Shown in pieces: positions 22,701 to 33,400 of a stretch of 64,000 nt of DNA. The position numbers and the translations under genes were made by a program. Position 1 is the first letter of the stretch; every line of letters begins with the position of its first letter. Location of the stretch: the NCBI RefSeq assembly GCF_963678635.1, contig NC_087068.1:26724318-26788317 (forward strand), written 5' to 3'. Origin of the DNA: Symsagittifera roscoffensis (Eukaryota > Xenacoelomorpha > Acoela > Convolutidae). Below the pieces are notes generated by a model. The model ran no database searches, was not told where the DNA came from, and was given only the letters and a program-made list of their open reading frames with translations.

Positions 22701-25700
22701 TCTGAGATTAATCCATGCTGTGAGAGTAGATTATTGTTCAGACCATTAAAAAAGAAAAAAGAGTTTTTATTTGGATACGTTGTAATTTTTTTTGTTTTTT
22801 GTTCTTTTTTGTGTTTTCTAAGCAAAAACAGGTACCGCAAGTTTTAATTGGCATATATAAAACGATATATCATGATAAAGCCATTATTCCGATTCGAACG
22901 ACATAGAAATTCAAAAAATTGTCCCATTCAGGACAAAAACCGATTTGAAATTTTTGAGTTTTAGTCATAATTCGAGTGACAAAAGCGATCGATTAGCGGT
23001 AGCCAGTTAGAATTTTTAAAAAAAACTTGATTTTTTAGGCAAAAGTTAGTTGACAAAAAATTTAAAACTATTGTGCGAAAAAAAAGATTCAAAAGGTATT
23101 AAGAAGTTTTTGAATTTTTTTTATTGTTTGTAAATCATTTTTCAAAGACAACTATTGTGAATTATATCTAGTTTACAAATTTTTCACACGATTGTATTGT
23201 TATTTCATCACACCACTCACGAGAGACATCACTAAAATGAGAAAATAAAAACAAAATTTTTAAAGTTTTTTTTTGGTGAATATGGCCGGATAATTCTTTG
23301 CTACTTCACTAGCAACCGGTTATTTTTGGTATTAAATGAAAAAAATAAAAGTATCATAGTAAAGTTGATTTTTATCACAACAATCACTATAAATAAGAAA
23401 CTCTTAGAAAATCCAAATAATTTCAATTTGACTTTTTTTACTGTGTTCCCCTAAACACATTTTCAAATTAATCATGTATGTTTTTATAAAACATACGGAT
23501 AGTTTTTGGGTATCTGAGAACTCATCGCGATATAATGGCTAGTCAATATTCTGTACTACATTCAACCTATTCCGAATTGAAAGGATAGTTTACAAAACAT
23601 TGAGCGAACATCATACACTTTAAAAACTTTTTTTTGATCAAACGGGTCCAATTGTTTTTCAATTTCGATTTTGTCTACGTTCAAGGAAGGTATCTAGAAA
23701 AAAATTTTAGTCCAAATCTGTGCTTTGTTGTGAACGAAAAATTATTGCGGAAAATCAAAACCAACTGTATAAGCGATCTGAGTTTCACAAACACAGAAAC
23801 ATTTTTAATTCGAATTTTTTGACGCAAAATTACAAATTGGTTCACAGCGGGGAAAATGTGATCAATTTAGAAAACATAATCAAACTATTTCAGACGTGTT
23901 CTAGCCCAAAAAAAACGAGGAAAAATCAAAGCAGCTCAGTATTAAAAAAGAGGGAGGCTAGAATTTTTACGCAAGAGTGTCAAATTTTAATTTTAGCTTT
24001 GAAAGTTGAAGCCCTTCAGACGTTCTTTGTTTTGAGTGAGAACATAGAAAAGAGTTATTTTAGTGTCGAGAAAAATTAAATGTAATTTTAATCTTTTTGT
24101 GATTAAGATTGAATAATTGGTTAAAAATTTAGTCAGTATTTTCAGTATCCAACACAAACTGAGCTCCCATGGATTTTAATAGACTATAATGGATTTCCGA
24201 GACAAAAATAAATCATTATAATGCATTAAAGACGAAAAATTCAGACCACGAAATTGATTATAATATCAAAAAAATACTAATCCATTTCGCAGGAAATTCT
24301 ATGCCATGTCTTTTACAGTTTAACAAGCAAAAAGGGTAGAATGTCAAAAAAAGTTTGACAAAGCTCATTTTTATGTTTACTCCCCCTCTCTCCGTTTACC
24401 AGCCCGAATTCACTTCCTCCCACCTGTTAAACAAACTCAATGACACCCCCTTCGTTTAAATCTTCCTAAGTTTTTAACCACCCCCACACACGTTTTCTAA
24501 TCGGGGGGAATGAGATAAATTAGGGGTATGGGGTAAACTGGGGTGGTAATAAAAATGGAGTTTAAAAGTTAAACCATTAGTTAATCCATGAGTTAATGGG
24601 TAAGCATGAGTTCAACCATGGGAGCCTTAACCCCATCCCTACCCGTGCAGCCATTAATCATTCTACCTGAACGTGAGGGGAGTGGTTGGGCGAGTGACCG
24701 TTTTAACAAAAGAAAATAAAATAAAAAAGATATGCCGCCAAAAATTGAGAACTGAAAAAACTGAAACTTATAATTATATAAAATCTTATTTTATCAATAA
24801 CCTCTCAAATATCCATTGTAATGATTATATTCCATTATACTGGATTATATTGACTTAAAGAAAAACTGGAAAATAATCCACTTTTAATGAATAAGAGTTG
24901 ATAACTTTGTAATTCTATCGATACTGAATAGTAAATGATGTTATAACCGATTATGATCAATAATATAACAGATTATGGGGAATCCAGAATAATCGTTGAT
25001 TTTCAATGAACTTCGGCTCTTATTTTTGAGTTTTGGCTGTTCTAAATTTATTATTTTTACCATTTTTGAAAACCTATTGAATTTTTTTTTCAAATCGTTT
25101 GCCTTCAAATTGATTTGCAGAGGTAACTGAAATGGGATTTTGCGAGGTTTTTTATTTGGTTACTAATCATTCAAATTCATCTATTTTAACTCGATGGCTT
25201 GATAAATGTCATTTTTTGACTTCGAAGAAAACCTACATTTTAAGTTCAGATAACGGAAATAATAAATTACTATTATGTCAAACAACAGTTTTGGAATTAA
25301 ATAAATTATGACACCAATAAAAAATCTCTTCTTGGAATAAGCGTCCAGTATTTATTTTTTTAAATTATACTTTCAAAACCAATGCCTTTTTGAAACTAAT
25401 TTACTTGTTTTCAAAAATTGATAGAAGACCTATCAAACTTTTGAGTTTCATGCGCTACTCATGCATTATGGATGTTTATCTCATGTTTGGGAAAACGTAT
25501 TCCAGCAGGCTTCGAATAAAATCGATAAAATCCTACTAGCAGCTGGCAGAAGCTGGAATGTACAGAACTACTAAAATAGCAAAATTGTGTTAAAAACATT
25601 GATCTGTTTAGATCCGAAGTAACCACGAAAAACAAATTTTCAAACTGAAGTTACATTTGAAAAAACTCATTCTTGAAGTACCAAAGCGTTATTTTAACAA

Positions 25701-27402
25701 TTCACAACCAATTTTAGATTTGAAAAAGATTTTTCCAGTTCTGAATTATAGTTTTTTTATACTAGTTACGGAAGTTAATTTTGTAGCAAACAACTTGACA
25801 AGTTTCAACTTGCTGCCATCACTTTTGAACCCAAATCACAAAAAATCTGTTTTTCAAGACCCGAGAGAATATCCGATGTCTGAAAGAAGAGTATCAGAGG
25901 TATAAAGAGTGGGAGAGAAATCTGATTGCCCAAAAAGAGATGCGCAAGTTGGAGTTGGATAAAGCCAAAAGGGGAGAGTTCAATGCTGAAGATAAGCTTG
26001 CGAAGATAGGTTAGCATTATAATGATTTATTTTATCATAAATTAATGATTTGTAACCCAGTTAAACTAGTGAACCCTAACTTTACGCTATTTTGACTGGG
26101 AAAACTTGAGCCCGTTTTGATTGCTCTCTTGTAAGTTTTTTAACTACGAAAAGGTTTTGTCGCAAGGATATTTTGTTTAATTAATGACAAATTGTTGACA
26201 AAATCTTTTTAGGTGAACGAATCTGAACGAAGTTAATCAAACCTATAATAAACCTATAAATGCTTACTCAACCTATAATGAACCAATTTTTATCTAATTT
26301 GAGCATGTAGAAAAACGTTCCAAAGTTAAACTAAAAAAACTTTTGGCCGCTTAAGTTGCTCTAAGTTAACAATTTTGCGGCAATTAGGCATTTCTGAATT
26401 ATATTGCAGACTTGGAACACGTGGAATGTGAGAAGTTGATTGAGAGACAGAGGAAGTTGTTGGAGGACAAGAGTAGCGAGAAGTACTCGTTGCAGAACAA
26501 ACTGAAACAGATGCACGACAGGGAGAGACGAATGCACAACGAAATAGAAGGCACGGGCTATTCTTACTATTTTGAGAGAAAATATCACAAGCACAGGGGC
26601 GGATTTGGGAGGGGGCGGGAAGGGCGGACGCTCCATTCTCAGGAATTCGCTCCCCTGCCGACCCAAAGGGTCCCCCCTGTACTATTTTGACATATTCTCT
26701 TTTGGTGACGGACTTTAAAAATTTTCTAAAGGCGCCTTTGGCGCCAATATAAACCAATTTTGAGGTGGGAGCAAATATATACTAATTTTTTAAAAAACTG
26801 CCTAAAAACGCCTTTTTTGGCCTGTTTTGCCTGCGGCACAAAATTTTTAGCCAAAACAGATTTCCTGTAGTGCCTTGAGAGAGCTCGGAAAATCAATTTT
26901 TGAAAATCCGCCCACCCCCTTCGAGAAAAACCTAAATTCGCCCCTTCACAAGCAGGAAAGCTTCATGAGAACCAATCGGAAAAATAAGCTTCTCAGTGAA
27001 GAGCTGAACAGCTTGTATGTTGGTCCTTTTCCTGGAAAAAAATTGTCCTATATAAAAAACTAGAACACTGTTATGTGTTCATGCATCAGGGCGGCAAAAG
27101 TTCTACTCCCATTCTAGAACTGCATCCACAACTTTTTTTCATGATTGGGCATTTTTTTATGATTCTTCGGAATCTCATAAATTAACATACACCTCTAGTT
27201 CTAATTAAAGAGTTTTAATAATAATAATAATAATAATAAATTGTTTTCAAGCTCAAAAATTAGTAGATTAGTATGAGATACTGGTAATAACTATATCATC
27301 TCGTGAAGACTCAGAGAAGGGAACGCCTTTAGACCAACTGGTCTGTTTTCAAACGTCTCTGTGCGGAAACATTCTCAGTTTATTTAAAGCTGAATTTTTT
27401 TT

Positions 27403-27469
<67 letters not shown>

Positions 27470-30400
27470 CACATATATTTATATAAATAATTATATATTT
27501 ACATTAAAAAAACTTTACATGTGAAAATATAAAATTATAAAATACATATGTTGATATATATAAAACTACACTGTTGATGAACAGAACAGTCTTTGAAGCT
27601 GAGAAAAACGAAGGAAACGAAAATTTTTTAAATCAAAAACAACCACCAAAGCATGAATATGAGAATCTTCACCTCAATTGGATATAAAATTTGCCATATC
27701 GTGATTTTTCATTATGAAATTGTCCAAAAATTTGTGATATGTTTTGTTAATTTCTGTGGTTGAGGCTTCAAATATTGTTTCTTTGAAATCAACCTGATTT
27801 CGGTGTGAGGCATTGAACATTGTCTTATTTCGGATGATTATTAACTTTTTAGTTTTTTTGTGAGCGCTTATGGTAATATGTCTAGCAGTAAGGCTTTTAT
27901 TGCTAACCTTGCTGAGATCTTCAGACAAAATTACGTTGCTGAATATTTCCACATTGTTTTCATTTCTAATTAATTTTTTTAACATTTTAAATAGTTCATA
28001 GAGATGTATATCAGTAGCACTGTAACGATGATAATTTCCAGTTGAACGCTTTAGTGTCTCTAACTTTTTTTGTGAAAAATTATTCGGCACAGTCTTCTAA
28101 GAGTCTGATTAAGATAATTGATTCTAGTAATATTCGTTATGCTATAAAATACTACGCCGTATCGAATAACAGGTTGAACATAGGTTTTTTAAGCTTCTAT
28201 CATTTGTGATAAGGCTTAAGTCTTGCGCAGCTGATAAAATGTGCCGCAGAATGTGTTCAATTTTTTCTTAAGAGTTTCTGTGTGACCGTTAAAACTGAGA
28301 TCAGGTTCTATGGTAATACCTAATTACTTGAATTTGTTATTTTTTTTTTCAATTGCCATTTGATTCATTTGAAACTCAAAATTTATATTACGTCTGCTTT
28401 TATTGAATGCTATAGTTTTTTTCAGTGTTCAGAGTAGGTGTATGGCTCTTAAGCCACCGACTAGTCTCGTCTAAGACTTTTAGATGCTCTTTTCGATCGA
28501 AATTTTTTGAAGCTGTAGTTAAAATTGCAGTAACGTCGGCATACAAATCTGTTTTTGTATCTTTTGTTCAGGATCTAGATCATTTACAAAAATAATGAAA
28601 AGGAGTGGACATAGCTTAGACTCTTGTTGGACACCAAAAATTACCTTTTTTCTTTTGAAGTGTTTTTATTAACTTGGGTGTACTGTTTCCTGTTTTGTAG
28701 ATTTAGTTTCATTACATCAAACACTCGATCACCTAAGCCATAGGAAAAAAAAGTTTTAGTTAATAACTCGTAATATACTGTGTCAAAACCTTTTTTAGAT
28801 CCGAAAATGTACATTGCGCGATAGTATTTCCTTTCTCTCAGTCGGCTTTTTTAGTTCAGTCATTGACACCACTGCGTCTATGATACTTCTTTTTGCTCTT
28901 CATCCCAATTGATTTTTCTTTAAAAATATTGATTTTGCAGGAAGCTCATAATTCAGTTTAAAATAGCTTTTTCTGGAAGTTATACAAGTGGAAGCAATGA
29001 AATAGGTCTGTAATTTTGTGGCTGGGAATGACATCTTTCACTGTAAAAAGGAATGAATTTTGCTAATTTAAAGTATTTTGGAAGGTATTTTTCATCGAAT
29101 TTTTTTTTAAACAACTCAGTAAATATATGTTGATGAAACAACTCAGTAAAAACAAGTTTCCTAATGTCGGAACAATAGATGGCATTAGTTTTTTTCAAAT
29201 AAAAAAAGTCTCGAAGCTGTCTGGACTATATTTAGGTTTCAAATCAGTAAGCAATTTTTCAACCTCTTTTGCTTTAATCGGCAGCAGGACCATTGATTTT
29301 ATGTTTTTGTTTCATTGTAACTTGATTTCTCTTGTTTCCCATTTTCTTAGCAAGTTTTCCACCTATTGTTGAGAAAAAATCAATTAAAATGTTCACTTTT
29401 TCGAACCGAAATATAGAAGTCAGAGTAAAATTTATAGGAAAACTTTGAACAGAAAAGCTAAAAAAAAGTTTCCTAAACTTCAGGACTATCCAAAATCCTG
29501 ACTGGCGTGGAGAGGAGGAACGACAAACATGACGTGGAACTGCTGCACCTGTTGGACAGGATGGTGGTGCTGGAGTACACAGTGCAGAAGATGCAGGTGG
29601 CAGTGCAGCAGATGAGTGTGAACAGAGAGGACGAAGTGGAGGATGACTCACTCAAGAAGAAGATGAAGCAGCTCAGGGCTAATGTATGTGTCACAAGTAT
29701 CAACAGATCATTGATCGATGATATGTGAAACAATTTTTTCATCGATTGTTCATTGCTCCACAAATTTTTCAGCCATATACTCCTCATAAAAAACTATGAT
29801 CTTGGGAAGATCTTCCATGTTCGAAGCACTCGGTTTATTCTTATAGATTTATATATACTTTTGCTATTTTTGTGTTTTGAAACTCTAAATGACTAAATGA
29901 ATTTTGACCACCTAAAAGCCCCATCTTTGGAATTTTTGTGTTAATACTTGGAGAACTTAGAAAAGAAGCACTTGGAAAAATTATTTTGAAACAACTTTTT
30001 ATGCTTATAGCTCGAGAAACTGAACCAGACAGTTCGAAGATACGAGAAGGAAGTCGGCAGCCAACGCACTGAGATTAAGCTAGTTCGGCAGGAATACGAG
30101 AAAAGCCGAGAGCTCGAAGAGTCGCTAACTGCCGACCGAGAACATGAGCACTTTTATATTGAAAACGCAGTTCGTATTTTGGGACTGAAGAAAAAACAAA
30201 AAGAAGAAGCTTTGAAAGATTTCTGTGTGCATAAAATGAAAGTAATGGCTCTAGAAAAAAGTGAAAAAACGACTGCAGAAAAACTACACGATCGTGAAGA
30301 TAAGTTAGACTTTATGGAATCAACGCGAGATGAAATGAAGCTTTTAATGAAGTTGACAGCAGAGCAAAACGCGTACGAAGTTCGACTGCTGCGAGAGGCC

Positions 30401-33400
30401 AACTCGCAAATAAACCACGAATTAGGGCAAAAGCAAGTTCAACTCGAACAAAGGAGAAAATTTTACGAGACGCTTTTGGCTCGGACGCCCAATAAGGCGT
30501 CCCAAGAAATGGCACTTTCGGAGTTTGTTCAGGAGCGTGAAAACTTGAAAAATCAAGGGGACAAGTTGGATAAAGACGTGAAAAAGTGAGTGAATCACGA
30601 TTTAAGGAATAATCGATTTTCTTTGTTTGTTTTTTCAAACTTTTTTAAAATGAATGCTCTGAAAATCTTTTGCGACCCTCCGATGACATTTTTTATACGT
30701 CTTAAAAAAGTTACAAATTTCTTTAACATACAAATTTCATAAACGGTGTGCTTGCAGAGGTGTCTTTTTGACCAGACGGTTGTTCAAAACTTACGCAATC
30801 TTTTTACCTTTTCTAAGTAAACCATTAGGTTTTTGCTTTCCACTTGCTTCTAAGATAGCTGAGAGAACTTAATTACCTAATGCTTTTTGGAGTATTGGAT
30901 AAGGTGAATTAAAACTGGTGTTCAGGATAAAAATGATTTTTGGACGCTCTTCTTCAAAATTGCTGGTCAATGAAAATGAGCAGTGAAAACTTGTCTGAGA
31001 AGCAAAACTAATATGGCCAAATAATATGAAACCGGATAGTTTGTTTTAAATTTTGCGGAACTACACTGAAAGGGCGATGATAGAATACTTCATTTCAAGA
31101 CACCTTGAACGACTTCTTTGTATCGCTGCATTTGCTTGGAGAAAACCAACTCGATTAAAAGATGTTTTTTGTTTCGTGGTCGTAACAAGGGCTACTTTTG
31201 CGTTGAAAAACATTTTCTAGTAAAAACCATTCTCAAAAGCTTGGAAATTATACATTCTAAAGCTGTGATGTAGCTCCGAATATCGATTTGGTCTGTTTTC
31301 AAATGTTATATTCGCCTCTGAGTTAACCACGCCTAATCGAATATGGAAGTTAATTTGTTTGATTCAATTAGCGAAAATTTTGTTAGCTCCTCTTATGCCT
31401 TTCAAAAACTCTTGTTTGACATAACAGATAAAAATAAACAGAAAAACTATGACATTTGGTTTTTCTGTTTTTCCGAGACGCTTTAGAAAGGTTTTGAATT
31501 TTCACCAAAGCACACTGTCTTTTTTCTTCAAATTTGCATCAATATAAAAATCATTTTCTGCTTTGAATACCTGCTTATTTCATTAGCTTCTAAATGTCTC
31601 AGTACTCCTGGTTTCCAAGCTTATCACCCCGAGTTTTTAACCATATTTTTTAACCTTCTCTTATATGACCCCAAAATTAGAAAACCCAACTACAGTTAAT
31701 TCGTTTTTAATACCAATTGTTAGAACCAAATTGAAACTTACTTTGAAAAGAATCGGAACAATAGCGTCGGTAAAAATCAAAGCTTTAAAAGCAAAAACTT
31801 TGCAAAACAAAACGAAACGCTGCTAAATGCGGTTTAGACTTGAATAGAAGAGACCTTGCCAGTACTCTAGACTTTGATATGAACATGAAAGCAAATCCGT
31901 CGGGAACGATTCAAATTAATCACCAAAAATGATACGATTTTCCAAAAATTGAATATGATCTTGAAAAAAGTAATGCTATAGATAAATTGATTGGCTGAAT
32001 TCAAACGAACCAATGGAAAGCAACTAGTTGTGACCAAAAATTTGATCTAGTCTAAAATTTAATCGAATGTCGATCATTTTAAAACAAAAGTTACCTAATG
32101 TTTGTCAATTTTGTTCAAATTGAGGCATACAACACTTTGTCTTAATGGTTTGCCAGCCCCTAGTCTAGTTGAGTTTGTCAAATTTGTCGAATTTTTTTGA
32201 ATTGTCAGCATATAACGCCTTGTTTTAAGGGTTTGCCAGCCCCTAGTACCAACCTAGCGTCCCACCAGAAAAAAGGAACGTTTTGGGATGTTTCTCGAAA
32301 TTAATTTAAAAAAAAATTAAAGATCATATTAACAAATCTTCAGCTGAAGTTCACCATTGCTCAAAAAAAATTGCATATCTTTTTTTTCTTCAAAAACATG
32401 AATAATATTTCGCATTGTTTTTTTAGTCGCCAAAATTTTTTCTTTTTGCAAACTTTTGCCCGCTCGGTGATTTATAGAAACTACAATTTTAAAGGTTTTG
32501 CTAAATAGTACTCCTGGCATGACACCACTATAATTTAATTGCTTTTGGAAGATAGAGTAAATTGGAAGGACGCTTCATGTATTATATATATCCAAAAACG
32601 GTATCACAATGGCTGAAGTGTCAAGCAGTATGATTTTATGTAAAATTTTTAAAAGATTTTTGATGCCTCCAGTTAAAACAATGTAGGTTATCTCTGTTTC
32701 ACACACTTGAATGAGGGATTATTTATTTAGCTAATCGAAATTCAATTATTTTTGAGATGCTAGATGCATCATCTGAATTAAGAATGGATTCTCAGGCCTC
32801 AGTTAGTACACTTAATTAGAATACTGTTATAATAGAAGGAGGACTTAATTTGAAACAAATTATTGGTTTTAAAAAGAGTTTGATTGTGTGGGGCTATCTT
32901 GTTACTGGGTTATAAAGTAGGTGTATAAACATAGGTGGTTAAATAACGTGGGGTTAAAAAGTGGAAAACCATACTGCTCATGGTCTTTGGAAGTTTCAAA
33001 TTCAAGGAACTTTTGGCCATTTTTTCAACATTTTCTTTTTGAGCGTCCCTGCTCAATCTGAGATTAAGGTCTCAATCAAAACACCCTTTGTAGGCATTTT
33101 TGCCGCATGAGCGGCTATTACTTTTTTATGGCAGGGAAATCATTTTAACAATGAGAAAAACCCAATTTTTGACTTTTTAAAAACTACGCATCAATACGAA
33201 ACCATCTTAAAAGTTATCAAAACTGGACTTCCAGCTTCAGCTGGACCACCAGTGTTTTGAAGATTGCGCCGAGTAGCACTTTCGGGTAATTTTTTAAAAG
33301 TGTTGCGGGTAATTTTTTGTAAAATCTGTATTATAGTAAAATCTTATTGTTGTAAAATCAATCCAGGAATCACGTCAAATTTCTAGGCAAGTCTCGCTGC

